Of a stretch of DNA of 64,000 bases, positions 18,773 to 29,954 are shown piece by piece. A model generated the notes under the pieces. It was not told the DNA's origin. It made no database searches and was given only the letters and a program-made list of their open reading frames with translations. The translations under genes and the position numbers were made by a program. The DNA is from Bugula neritina (taxonomy: Eukaryota; Bryozoa; Gymnolaemata; Cheilostomatida; Bugulidae). The stretch is from NCBI GenBank assembly GCA_964035545.1, contig OZ037767.1:6934207-6998206 (forward strand), read 5' to 3'. The number at the start of each line of letters is the position of its first letter. Position 1 is the first letter of the stretch.

Positions 18773-21492
18773 ATGGAGTTCAATACAAAAATTACCGTAA
18801 AAGCTTTAAAGGCTTTAGCTAAAGAAAGAGGATTGAAACGATATTCTCGATTAAAAAAAGCCGAACTTATACGGCTATTATCGCCTATGGACGAACCCGT
18901 TCCAAATATAGGACAAGCCCCGTTAATACCTACACCCGTAAAAAAAATTATGCGAGAAATATTTACGCAAACTACGCGTAATATAAAAAAATGGGTTATA
19001 AAGCCAATTACAAAAATTATAAATCCAATTAAGGATAAAATTATGGCTTTATATAATCAGCCTAAACTTAAAGAACAAGCCGCTAACGGTTGGTTTCAAA
19101 CTTATGAAATTAAAGGTTTACCCGGATACGATATAGATTCGTTTTGCAAATTAGTAAAACTAAACGTACTAGAGTTATTAAAACCTACTATAAAAGCTAA
19201 AATATTTTTATATTGCGAAGTGAAAAAGCATAATATAAGTACCGGAGAAATTATTATAGAAACTATGCCATTTACATCAAACGTTGAAATTATATTACCT
19301 TCTACGAATGTTGATGAAATATATGATGAAATAATTGAACGTATAAAAGAAAATTTCGCTTCGTTAAACGCTAAAGGAAGTAGTTGGACGTTTAAAGCCA
19401 TTAAAAAAATGGAAATTAATATTAATAAATATCAACCTCTTAACGGATCATCGTGGATTGATCTTCCAAAAGAAATTAAATTAAAGAAAGCCGTAATAAA
19501 TCCAAAAAATAAAGACGATAAATGCTTTATGTGGGCCATTTTAATGGGAGTTTATCCGGTTAATAAAAATGTTGAAAGAATTAGTAATTATAAAGAGCAC
19601 GTTAATAAATTATCGTGGGAAGGAGTAGAATTTCCGGCTACGAAAGAATCCATTGACGCTTTTGAAAAAGTTAATCCCTCAATAGGAATTAATGTATTTA
19701 TGTGGGACAGTAAAACGATAAATTTATGGAGAAAAACTAGCAGTCAGAATAAAATTATAAATTTACTTTATATAACCGATGGCAAAAAAAATCATTATAC
19801 GTATATTAAAAATTTAAATAAATTACTCGGTTCGCAAATAAATAAACGCGTTAACGCTAAACATATTTGCGTAAATTGTATGAATTCGTTTCGATCTAAC
19901 GAATCATTAAAAAAGCATCAAGATTGGTGTTTAAGAAACGATAGCGTGACTACGACATTTCCAAAATTAAAAGATAAAATAAAATTTCAGTCTAGTCATT
20001 ATTGTCGTGGTATGAGAGTACCGTTTGTAGTATACGCGGACTTTGAATGTTTTACAAAGCCTATACAAGGCTGTAATCCTAATTTTAAAGAAAGTTATAC
20101 TAATCAATATCAACAACACGAACCGTCGGGTTTTGGATATTATATAGTAAGCATTACCGGCGAGTGTAATTATAGAAGTTATACTAAAGAAACTGAAGAC
20201 GAAGATATTGGCGAACAATTTATAAGACTATTAGAATTTGACATTAAAAATATTTATAAAAAACATAAATTCGCTAAAACTATGCAAATTACGACTGACG
20301 AGCAAAACTCTTTCGAGTTGGCCGAAATTTGTTATATATGCGAAGAAGAATTAAGTAATGACAGAGTAAGAGATCACTGTCACTTAACCGGAAATTATAG
20401 AGGAGCCGCGCATAAAAATTGTAATTTAAATTATAAAATTCCAAAATTTTATCCAATATTTATTCATAACTTGTCGGGTTATGACGCCCACTTATTTATT
20501 AAAAATTTAGGCGGTGAACCTTCGTGTATACCTAATACCGAAGAAAAATATATATCTTTTAGTAAAAAATTATTAGTAGACGAATTTACCAATAAAGAAG
20601 GTGAAAAAATTAAAGTTACGCGTGAAATTCGCTTTTTAGACTCATATAAATTTATGAGTTCTAGTTTAGCGAGTTTAGTGGCGAATTTAAAACGCGATGA
20701 CTTTAAACACTTAGGTGAATATTATAAAAAAAAACAATTAGACTTGGTATTAAGAAAAGGAGTATTTCCGTATGACTATTTTAATAATCTAAGCGTGTTG
20801 AATGAAACGTCTTTACCACCTAAAGAAAAGTTTTATTCAAGCTTAACCGAGCAAAATATTTCGGAAGAAGATTATATACACGCTCAAAAAGTTTGGCAAG
20901 AATTTAATATGAGAACATTTAAAGAATATCACAACTTATATATGAAAGTTGATGTATTACATTTAGCCGACGTTTTTGAAAACTTTAGAAACGTGTGTTT
21001 AAAATATTACAAATTAGATCCCGCTTGGTACTATACGGCCCCGGGTTTAAGTTGGGACGCTATGCTTAAAACTACTGAATTAAAGTTGGATCCAATTACC
21101 GACGTTAACCAACTACTTTTCTTTGAAAAGGCTATTAGGGGTGGTGTAAGTATGATCAGTCATAGACACGCTAAAGCCAATAATAAGTATATGGAAAATT
21201 ATAACGCTAGCGAACCTAGCAGTTATATTACTTATTTAGACGCTAATAATTTATACGGTTGGGCTATGTCCAAAAATTTACCTACGGGTAATTTTAAGTG
21301 GCTAACCGAAAAGCGATGTAAAAACTTGGAAAAAAGTTTAAACTTTCCACCTAGCTTTTTAGAAGTGGATTTGGAATATCCTAAAGAGTTACACGACTCG
21401 CATAAAGATTATCCGTTTTGCCCCGAAAGGTTAATAATTAACAAAGTAGAAAAGTTAGTGCCAAACTTAAATAATAAAAAAAATTATATTAT
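18773..21492 (+). pseudogene. POLB: Protein-primed DNA polymerase B, 5' part (split by BEL/Pao)
   Basis: 906 codons of the Polinton polymerase. A SAP-like DNA-binding helix pair is at 6-38 (TVKALKALAKERGLKRYSRL). A C2HC zinc finger lies at ~363-386, Exo I (VYADFECF) at ~420, a Cys/His endonuclease-VII-like cluster at ~518-552, Exo II (HNLSGYDAHLF) at ~564-575 and Exo III (YMKVDVLHLADVF) at ~723-735. Palm motif A (YLDANNLYGWAM) is at ~821-833. The gene breaks at the ATTAT duplication and the host frame then runs into the LTR. The start has TATATAAATG. The exonuclease residues look intact. Motifs B and C are in the 3' part. Confidence 0.93.
21488..21492. repeat. BEL/Pao target site duplication, left copy (ATTAT)
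   Basis: ATTAT abuts the left LTR and is repeated at 29955-29959 after the right LTR. Five bp is typical of BEL/Pao integration. Confidence 0.93.
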
Positions 21493-22111
21493 TGTAGTGT
21501 CCTTTATAATAAATAGTAAAATTTCATAAATTTGGTTTTATTTAGTTTGCTTACTGACACTCTGCTGCCAATTTGTTCATAACTGTCATAATATATATCA
21601 ATTAGCAATTTAGCATTTACCGACATTGCCACACTGCGTTTGTGTTGTCACATATTCCAACAGTGATGAATCACCCATCCTTAGTGTACTCTTTAGCACT
21701 TGTTTGTCACTGTTTTTTTATCTTCAAGACCATTTTAGTATCACTCGGTGCATTGCAAGTTTTATTTTGCACTGGCTGCACTCAAAAAACCATGACTAAG
21801 AAACTGAGTGCACTAGCTTTACACATGCCGACAAAAACAGTTAAAATACATTTAGCCAGGACATTATCGTAAGAACCCTCAAGCGTCAAGGTTCCATTCT
21901 CATCTACTCTCACATAATATTATAGCTATTTTTACAAACACACGGTATAAAATGTTGCTTTCTTTATACTACTAACTCTCTCCTAGAAAGGGTGAAAGAG
22001 TTTCATGGTGTAAAAGGTGTAAATGGTGTGAACAGTGTAAATCAATAAACTATCTACACTAAAACATACACCCGTATGGAACTTTCATAGCAAACTAGGA
22101 GGGCAGTTACA
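21493..22111 (+). repeat. BEL/Pao 5' LTR
   Basis: 619 bp, starting TGTAGTGTCC and ending CAGTTACA. It is equal in length to the 3' LTR and reads the same in every segment I compared. It carries a 76-codon chance frame present in both copies. Confidence 0.96.
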
Positions 22112-23081
22112 GTGAAACTCTTTCCTAAAACTTAAAGTGAAACTCTTCCCACTTGCCTTTGACAAGTGTTAGACTCTTAGCTCTCACGAAGTGGAACTTT
22201 AACCTAAGACAGCAAGTAAAACTTCCCACTTGCTGCTGACAAGCGAAACTGTAACCTGCTTACACTCAAATGATTGAACCTTGATTTTCCACTCTACATC
22301 AAGCTCCCACAACTTTAATCCAAAACAGCACGTAATACTCTAATGTGAAATGCTTCTATCCTCATGCACAGAGTAAATTCTCATTCATCACTTACGATAA
22401 GCACAAGCACACCAAACCCAAGTTAAACAACTCAACCCACAATTCACCCAAATCAGGCATACAGTCTCCGGGGAAAACTGACCAGCAGTCGAACGATAGC
22501 CAAACTATCAGCCTATACAGTCGTACCGAGCCAGCGCCAGTCAGCCAAGAGCCAGAGCTACAAAGCCAGAGCCAAGAGCCAGAGCCAGCAGCCAACAAGA
22601 CTCCAGAGCGATAAGTTTAATTATATCTATACTGTATAAGTTTTTACCCAACTGACACATTGTCCTAGTTAACCACAATTTACTTCTTGTACTACATAGC
22701 TACCAAATTTTACATAGCTCTCAAGCTAATTATAACTTTTCATTCACATATCACAATTACTATTAGTGAGCATCTTTATTTTCATTTGTTCTATCTCTTT
22801 ATTACTGTAACATCGCTGTTGTAATAGTGACAACACAGCGTGCTGCGTTTACATTCCGGGCAATAACTAGGTCAAAGCAATAATTTAACAGTCAACGCAC
22901 TACGATTTTCCTTGCCTACTGTGGTTACGCGTGCTATCTTTGAATTTATTGTGCGCTTTGTGACAGTAAGCCAACTGACCAGAAATTCGATATTTTCAAA
23001 AAACTAATTAGGAGTTGTGTTTTCACGCCAAGATATTCAACACTAAATTCTCACACATTTTGCTATTTCTTTTTGTCAACC
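22112..23081 (+). other. BEL/Pao 5' leader
   Basis: About 970 bp between the LTR and the gag-pol ATG. It contains two copies of CCCACTTGC followed by TGACAAG, which could fold as stem-loops. An 89-codon frame at 22345-22614, rich in Ser, Gln, Pro and Glu, may be an upstream ORF or chance. No clear tRNA-complementary primer site is visible. Confidence 0.6.
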
Positions 23082-26000
23082 ATGTATAAACAAAATACTC
23101 AATCAGAAAATGCTGCAATTAGTGACACTTTTCAGTTTGACCAGAATTCGTCAGCCAAAAATTACGAGACATTAGAACAGGAAATTCCACCCACACAAGG
23201 ACATGTTGAGATACATGAAGACAATCCAACTCATGCTAAACGTATTGAAATCAAACTATTGGCAGATAAATTAAAAGAGATACTAAAAAACTGCAGTGTG
23301 TTTCATCAGTTCATAAGTAAGGAATTTTCCTCACATAAAGAGATATCGTTTGAGACTTTAGAAGGTTTAAAGACGCAGCTTATTGAAGAGAAGGCCAATG
23401 TAATCAAGGCCTATGAACAATTGCGCGAAGCTTGTGGCGATCTTGAACCAGATCTAAAAATCAGAAACCAAATTGACCGCGTAGGAGCAGATAATGAAAA
23501 TTGTCTGCAACAAGTCTTAGAGCTGATGCATGTCTATACAACGCGTTCTAAAACTGCTTTATCAAACCAACCAGGCGCATCATCAGCTGCTTTTCTGTCT
23601 AAACCACGTAACCCATCAGGTTCAGTCATTTCAATTCAATCTCGATCCCATCTCACCTCAGCTTCCAAATCATCCCGTGCTAGTTCAAAAATTAAAGCTA
23701 TGCAGTTGGAAGCTAAAGCAAAATCTGCAGCTCTCAAACAGAAACTTGAGTCATCAAAAAGCACTCATGCACTAGAAATGCAAGCCAAACAATTGGCAAT
23801 GGCTATAGAGCAAAGCAAAATTCAAGCAGAACTTGATGCCATTGAAGCTGAAGAACAGGTTCTTTCTGAGGCTATGGAAGAGGAAGGCAGTATTTCACTT
23901 TTTCATCCACTACCCCAGCCTAACTTCACACAATCACATGCTGAACTCGATAATCCAGCCAAGTCTTCCTCTATTGTACTTCCAGCACCTGCACCTAACT
24001 TTAAACATTTACATGTCGAAACCCATAATCCAGTCAAACCTTCTATCATGCCTCCAGTACCTGCACCTAGGACTCAGACTAAACATCCTATTACCAACCC
24101 TCAGCTCTACCAGGCACCAGCTGACTCCACTTCGTACCCTACAAGGAGCCCTGTAGACGTCACTCCACCATGGAACATCAGCTCCGTTTCTGATCAACAA
24201 GCATTTGCTAACACACTAGCACAAGCTATTCACACAATCAAACTAAAACCTGCCGAGCCCACTGTATTTTTTGGTGAACCCCTCGAATATTTGGATTGGA
24301 AGGTGGCATTTGAGGGTCTCATTGAGAGTGGTAGTTACAATCCCCTCCAAAAGATAGCTCTCCTTCAACAATATTTAGGTGGTAAAGCCAAACGAGTAGT
24401 AGCAAATTTATTCCAAATTGGAACTGAAGAAGCATTTAAAGAAGCAAAACGCAAGCTAAATGATAAATTCGGGAAACCCCACATACTCACTGAAGCATAT
24501 CGGACCCAGTTGGAACAGTGGCCCCTTATCAAAGAACATGACGGGGAGGCACTGGAAGAACTAGTCAATTTTCTAGAATCCTGCCAAACCGCCATGAACA
24601 AGCTTCCTGAACTCAACTGCCTTAATGATCGAAGAGAAAACGAGAAAATTCTCGCTAAATTACCAATATCGGTAGGCAATCGTTGGGTCAAAATAGCAAC
24701 TGAAATAGAATCAGCAACAGATCGGTTTCCATCAATATTTGATTTTGTTCGGTTCTTGTCTAAAGAAGCTGATGTAGCAAGCAACAGTCTAAACAAAGCC
24801 ATAGCCAAAAGAGTTGTATCAAATAGAAACCATGATAACAGCTATAGGCGGAATCAACCTACTCGCAAGTCTGAAAAGCAGGCAACAGCATTTCTCGCTT
24901 CAGAAAATCAAGCTACAACAGCCAACATATCACATGACACCACAAAACCTATGAGTAAGTACCCATGCTTGATGTGTAACATGAACAACCATGGCACTGG
25001 CATCTGTTTCAAACTTGAAAAATTACCTCATTCAGACATAGAGAAATTATTTGACAATAACAACCTTTGTTATTCATGTGCGAAGCCGGGACACAAAATG
25101 GATAAATGTCGCCACCCTGCGACGTGCACTAAAAAAGACTGTAAGCAAAAACATCTTGCTGTGTTCCATAAGTATTACAATAGAGGCAGCGAAAATAAGA
25201 CCTCTCAACCAAATAAAATTTCACATAACAATCAAATTCGAGGCAGCGAAAATAAGTCCTCCACTCAAAACTCAACTTCCAATAAAGGCAACGAAAATAA
25301 TCCAACACAAGCCACCGCACGTAACTGCGCCGGAAATAGGCCAGCAAACCTCGCCTCATGGACTATTCCAGTGTATGTATCATCAATAGAAAATCCTGAC
25401 CATGAAGTCCTAGTCTATGCTCTATTAGACTCTGGTTCTAATCACACGTTCATCACTCACGACACTATTAATGCACTCAATGCCACTACTCATGATACGG
25501 ACATGAGTATCAGCACCCTCACTGATGTACAAGGGTCTACATCCAGCAGACAAGCTGCAACTGGGCTGTTAGTCCGCGGCTACAATAGACAAAAGTATAT
25601 TAAGCTGCCAACTTGTGTTAGTCAGTCACAAATACCCTTCAATCGCAATGAAATTCCTAATTCCATGTCCGTACAGGACTGGCCCCATCTACGTCACCTT
25701 GCTTCTGAATTCATCACTGCCAAAGAAGGCAACCAGCTCACTCTCGGTCTCCTCATTGGTGGCAATCTGCCACAAGTATTCATGTCACGGCAAGAAATTA
25801 CTGCTGGTGACAATGTGCCATTTGCTAGGCTGAGTGATCTTGGTTGGCTACTCATGGGAAATACCACACAAAATAATACTCAAAAGAACCCCCGTAATTT
25901 GCTTACGATAGTAAACCTTGCAGTCTTACAACCCACAACCAGAGAAAATATCTCATTTAAGATACAGGCAGACAGCCACAATGAAGATGCCAACCTGGAA

Positions 26001-29000
26001 ACCAAAATCCTTAAGATCCTAAGCTCTGACTTTGATTCAGATCCGTCAAATGAGAATTCAAAGATGTCAATCGATGACATCAACTTCTTGAAACTCATGA
26101 AAGAGCAAACATATAAAGATGTAGAAGGTCACATCACTATGCCTCTTCCACTAAAATCTCAACCCGGTCTGAACAAATCTAAATACATGGCACTCAATCG
26201 ATTCAAAAATCTTCAAAAAAATTTAACTGATCCTACTTTCTCTGAGCACTATCACAAATTTATGAATGACATCATAACACAAGGTGAGGCAGAACTTGTT
26301 CCAGATGACCAGAAAAACAATGAGAGCGCATGGTACATCCCTCACTTTGGTGTTTACCATCCCAAGAAACCTGGAAAAATTCGGATTGTCTTTGATGGAG
26401 CCGCCAAGGTGGGAGGGATGTGTCTCAATGACTATCTGCTCCAGGGTCCTGATCAAATGAATAGCTTGATAGGTATTTTGATGAGATTCAGGAAAGACCT
26501 GGTAGGAGTAACCTGTGACATTGGTAGAATGTTCCATCAGTTTCGGGTTTTTCCTGAACATAGAGATCTCCTCAGGTTTCTTTGGTATGACGAACAGGGA
26601 GAGATAGTTCCTTACAGAATGAAAGTGCATCTCTTTGGCGCAACGTCATCCCCCGCATGCACAACATACGGTTTGCGGTCACTCTGTGACACTAGCATCA
26701 ACCCAAACACACTTGCTAAATCGTTCATCAGAAACAACTTTTATGTAGATGATGGTTTAATGAGTTTCTCTGATACTGACTCTGCAATTAGTGTGGTCCA
26801 AGACGCCATATCCATATGCCAAGAAGGCAATTTACGTCTTCACAAATTCTCATCTAACTCATCTGCTGTTCTCGAATCTATCCCCGCTTCTGAAAGAAAT
26901 GTGCAAGACATCCAAACTCTTGAGCCTGATGATGATTCTCAACCCATTGAAAGAACTCTAGGTCTTCTGTGGTCACTCAAATCTGATGCTTTCACATTCA
27001 GCTCATCCATCAAGTCAAACCCTAACACTCGTTCAGGTGTTCTCTCTACCATTGCATCCATATTTGATCCTTTAGGCTTCCTCTCCCCATTCATTTTGAA
27101 GGGTAAAAATATACTCCAAGATATGTGTAGAATTTCAGCTTCATGGGAGGCAACCCTAGAAGGTGAACTGTTATTACGGTGGGAGAGCTGGAAATCTTCT
27201 CTGTCCGATCTCTCCAACATCCACATCAAGAGATGCTACAAACCACATGATTTCGGTGATATCTCCAAAGCAGAAATTCATCATTTCTCCGATGCCAGTA
27301 CAGATGGCTATGGTGAAGTCAGCTACTTGAGAGTGGTCAATGCCAAGCACCAAGTCAATGTTTCCTTGCTCATGAGTAAAGGTCGAGTAGCTCCAATCAA
27401 ACCCATCACAATCCCCCGCATGGAACTGCAAGCAGCAGTCACCTCAGCACAAGTATCCGGCATTATTAGGTCAGAACTTGGAATGGATGTCACTGAAACA
27501 TTTTGGACTGATTCTCAAGTTGTACTTGGCTATCTCAAAAACACCTCAAAGAAGTTCCATGTATATGTCACAAACAGAATCCAAAAGGTTAGAGACCAGT
27601 CATGTCCAGAAAGTTGGTTTTACGTACCAACAGACCAGAACCCTGCTGACCATGCCTCAAGAGGTCTGACCATTGATCAGCTAAACAAATCCAACTGGTT
27701 CACGGGACCAGATTTTCTCTGGAATGAACCGATAGTAACCCCTGAGCAGCCAACCCCACAAGTTAGAAATGATGACAAAGAGGTCAAGTCACTTGTTACT
27801 TCAACCCATGATACCTCCACCCATCCAACACTTTATCATTTGCTCCATCGCTTTTCCTCCTGGACGACAGCTGTCAAAGTGACAGGACTATTCATTCAGA
27901 AAGCACGCTCTAAGCACATGAAAAGCACTTCTTATGATATAAAATCTGCCTCTGAATCATACATCATCAAATCTGCACAACAGGAGCATCTTCCTGAAGC
28001 TCAATGCCTGAAAGATGGCAAGAAAATCAGTCAAAGCAGCCCTATCTTCAATCTCAGCCCATTCCTTGATTCAAAGGGTATCATGAGAGTTGGAGGTAGA
28101 CTCGATCATAGCGCATTCATTGAGTTCTCAAACAAACACCCAATCATCCTTCCCAAGGCCGGACATTTTACCCAACTTCTTCTTCAGCACTTCCATAACC
28201 AGGCTAAGCATCAAGGTCGTGGAATGACCCTAGCTCAAATGAGATCAGCTGGTTATTGGGTCATAGGTGCTAGACAGCTAGTTACCTCTCTCATCTATCA
28301 TTGTGTGGACTGCCGTCGTGATCGCGGTAAGCCAATCATTCCAAATATGTCTTCACTTCCTGCAGAAAGAGTTACAGAGTCACCCCCTTTCACTTATTGT
28401 GGAGTCGACTGTTTTGGCCCCTTCCAAGTCAAGGATAGACGCACTGAACTGAAACGTTATGGTCTGATGGTCACTTGCTTGGCCAGTCGAGCGGTCCACA
28501 TCGAGCTACTCGATGACATGACTACTTCTTCCTTCATAAATGCCATTCGCAACGTAATTGCTATTCGCGGCCCCATTAGAGAAATCTGGTGTGACCAGGG
28601 TACCAACTTCATTGGCGCTATTCCTGAACTAACTGAGAAAGGTGTCCTGGAGTTTAAGCTAAACCCGCCTGCAGCCAGTCACATGGGTGGCGTCTGGGAA
28701 AGGATGATCCGTTCAGCTAGAAGCATACTTCAACATGTTCTGAGAAAACATGCTGGAAGACTCGACACCAGTAACCTCCGAACCCTCATGTATGAGGTTA
28801 TGGCTATCATAAATTCGAGGCCCCTCTCTACAGTCACTGAAGAGCATCATCCTCTCACTCCAAATCTCCTGCTGACTATGAAGTCAGACATCATTCTTTC
28901 ACCTCCATCTGAATTCACTGACAGTGATATTTACAGCCGCAAGCGCTGGCGTGCGGTGCAGCATCTGGCAAATAACTTCTGGCAGCGTTGGCGCACTGAG

Positions 29001-29261
29001 TATTTGTGCTATCTCCAATCTCGCCAGAAATGGGTGAATCAAACAGGCCGAGAAATGAAGACCGGAAACATAGTGATTATTGTGGATGACAATGGTAATA
29101 GAAATGAGTGGTCTATGGGAAAGGTGGTAGAATGTATAAAATCAAAAGACGGTAGAGTCCGATCAGCCAAAATTTTAATTGGTAATAGAAACCAGCCTGT
29201 GAACTCCAAAAAGTACCTACACCGCCCTGTCTCAAAGCTGGTGACACTAATTGAAAACTAA
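23082..29261 (+). CDS. BEL/Pao gag-pol polyprotein
   Basis: About 2,059 residues from ATG 23082 (context CAACCATGT); the frame is open a few codons further up but only from a TTG. Approximate domains: coiled coil 205-265; DUF1759 gag-like 390-535; two Cys/His knuckles near 630-680 (CYSCAKPGHKMDKC); DUF1758 aspartic protease around LLDSGSNHTFI near 785; reverse transcriptase ~1085-1290 with YVDDGL; RNase H ~1400-1540 (FSDAST, MELQAA, TDSQVV); integrase H2C2 zinc finger ~1690-1755; DDE core with VDCFGPF, WCDQGTNF and a downstream WERMIRSAR; DUF5641 at the C-terminus. No frameshift between gag and pol. All catalytic motifs look intact. Confidence 0.95.
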   Translation: MYKQNTQSENAAISDTFQFDQNSSAKNYETLEQEIPPTQGHVEIHEDNPTHAKRIEIKLLADKLKEILKNCSVFHQFISKEFSSHKEISFETLEGLKTQLIEEKANVIKAYEQLREACGDLEPDLKIRNQIDRVGADNENCLQQVLELMHVYTTRSKTALSNQPGASSAAFLSKPRNPSGSVISIQSRSHLTSASKSSRASSKIKAMQLEAKAKSAALKQKLESSKSTHALEMQAKQLAMAIEQSKIQAELDAIEAEEQVLSEAMEEEGSISLFHPLPQPNFTQSHAELDNPAKSSSIVLPAPAPNFKHLHVETHNPVKPSIMPPVPAPRTQTKHPITNPQLYQAPADSTSYPTRSPVDVTPPWNISSVSDQQAFANTLAQAIHTIKLKPAEPTVFFGEPLEYLDWKVAFEGLIESGSYNPLQKIALLQQYLGGKAKRVVANLFQIGTEEAFKEAKRKLNDKFGKPHILTEAYRTQLEQWPLIKEHDGEALEELVNFLESCQTAMNKLPELNCLNDRRENEKILAKLPISVGNRWVKIATEIESATDRFPSIFDFVRFLSKEADVASNSLNKAIAKRVVSNRNHDNSYRRNQPTRKSEKQATAFLASENQATTANISHDTTKPMSKYPCLMCNMNNHGTGICFKLEKLPHSDIEKLFDNNNLCYSCAKPGHKMDKCRHPATCTKKDCKQKHLAVFHKYYNRGSENKTSQPNKISHNNQIRGSENKSSTQNSTSNKGNENNPTQATARNCAGNRPANLASWTIPVYVSSIENPDHEVLVYALLDSGSNHTFITHDTINALNATTHDTDMSISTLTDVQGSTSSRQAATGLLVRGYNRQKYIKLPTCVSQSQIPFNRNEIPNSMSVQDWPHLRHLASEFITAKEGNQLTLGLLIGGNLPQVFMSRQEITAGDNVPFARLSDLGWLLMGNTTQNNTQKNPRNLLTIVNLAVLQPTTRENISFKIQADSHNEDANLETKILKILSSDFDSDPSNENSKMSIDDINFLKLMKEQTYKDVEGHITMPLPLKSQPGLNKSKYMALNRFKNLQKNLTDPTFSEHYHKFMNDIITQGEAELVPDDQKNNESAWYIPHFGVYHPKKPGKIRIVFDGAAKVGGMCLNDYLLQGPDQMNSLIGILMRFRKDLVGVTCDIGRMFHQFRVFPEHRDLLRFLWYDEQGEIVPYRMKVHLFGATSSPACTTYGLRSLCDTSINPNTLAKSFIRNNFYVDDGLMSFSDTDSAISVVQDAISICQEGNLRLHKFSSNSSAVLESIPASERNVQDIQTLEPDDDSQPIERTLGLLWSLKSDAFTFSSSIKSNPNTRSGVLSTIASIFDPLGFLSPFILKGKNILQDMCRISASWEATLEGELLLRWESWKSSLSDLSNIHIKRCYKPHDFGDISKAEIHHFSDASTDGYGEVSYLRVVNAKHQVNVSLLMSKGRVAPIKPITIPRMELQAAVTSAQVSGIIRSELGMDVTETFWTDSQVVLGYLKNTSKKFHVYVTNRIQKVRDQSCPESWFYVPTDQNPADHASRGLTIDQLNKSNWFTGPDFLWNEPIVTPEQPTPQVRNDDKEVKSLVTSTHDTSTHPTLYHLLHRFSSWTTAVKVTGLFIQKARSKHMKSTSYDIKSASESYIIKSAQQEHLPEAQCLKDGKKISQSSPIFNLSPFLDSKGIMRVGGRLDHSAFIEFSNKHPIILPKAGHFTQLLLQHFHNQAKHQGRGMTLAQMRSAGYWVIGARQLVTSLIYHCVDCRRDRGKPIIPNMSSLPAERVTESPPFTYCGVDCFGPFQVKDRRTELKRYGLMVTCLASRAVHIELLDDMTTSSFINAIRNVIAIRGPIREIWCDQGTNFIGAIPELTEKGVLEFKLNPPAASHMGGVWERMIRSARSILQHVLRKHAGRLDTSNLRTLMYEVMAIINSRPLSTVTEEHHPLTPNLLLTMKSDIILSPPSEFTDSDIYSRKRWRAVQHLANNFWQRWRTEYLCYLQSRQKWVNQTGREMKTGNIVIIVDDNGNRNEWSMGKVVECIKSKDGRVRSAKILIGNRNQPVNSKKYLHRPVSKLVTLIEN

Positions 29262-29326
29262 AAAATATATACATATGTATTTAAAGGATAACGAGTAAAA
29301 CTTTGCTGAAAAATTTCTGAAATTTT

Positions 29327-29335
29327 AGGTGGGAG
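29327..29335 (+). promoter_or_regulatory. Polypurine tract
   Basis: AGGTGGGAG immediately precedes the TG of the 3' LTR, the expected site for plus-strand DNA priming. Confidence 0.75.
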
Positions 29336-29954
29336 TGTAGTGTCCTTTATAATAAATAGTAAAATTTCATAAATTTGGTTTTATTTAGTTTGCTTACTGA
29401 CACTCTGCTGCCAATTTGTTCATAACTGTCATAATATATATCAATTAGCAATTTAGCATTTACCGACATTGCCACACTGCGTTTGTGTTGTCACATATTC
29501 CAACAGTGATGAATCACCCATCCTTAGTGTACTCTTTAGCACTTGTTTGTCACTGTTTTTTTATCTTCAAGACCATTTTAGTATCACTCGGTGCATTGCA
29601 AGTTTTATTTTGCACTGGCTGCACTCAAAAAACCATGACTAAGAAACTGAGTGCACTAGCTTTACACATGCCGACAAAAACAGTTAAAATACATTTAGCC
29701 AGGACATTATCGTAAGAACCCTCAAGCGTCAAGGTTCCATTCTCATCTACTCTCACATAATATTATAGCTATTTTTACAAACACACGGTATAAAATGTTG
29801 CTTTCTTTATACTACTAACTCTCTCCTAGAAAGGGTGAAAGAGTTTCATGGTGTAAAAGGTGTAAATGGTGTGAACAGTGTAAATCAATAAACTATCTAC
29901 ACTAAAACATACACCCGTATGGAACTTTCATAGCAAACTAGGAGGGCAGTTACA
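29336..29954 (+). repeat. BEL/Pao 3' LTR
   Basis: 619 bp, matching the 5' LTR end to end. It is followed directly by the ATTAT duplication and the resumed polymerase frame. Confidence 0.96.

Larger units (their letters stand above)
21493..29954 (+). mobile_element. Full-length BEL/Pao LTR retrotransposon nested in the Polinton
   Basis: 8,462 bp with 619-bp LTRs that begin TGTAGTGTCC and end GGGCAGTTACA, a polypurine tract AGGTGGGAG before the right LTR and ATTAT duplications. A single uninterrupted gag-pol frame encodes DUF1759, zinc knuckles, DUF1758 protease, RT, RNase H, integrase and DUF5641 in BEL/Pao order. No envelope frame is seen. I could not identify the primer-binding site after the left LTR (GTGAAACTCTTTCC). 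The LTR copies look identical, so the insertion is young and the element may be active. Confidence 0.96.

Noticed and set aside
21642-21872. 76-codon frame in both LTRs
   Set aside because: It lies wholly inside the LTR, has no domain and is duplicated only because the LTR is.
21493-29954. Endogenous retrovirus
   Set aside because: No envelope frame and the DUF1759/DUF1758/Pao RT/DUF5641 order is BEL/Pao.
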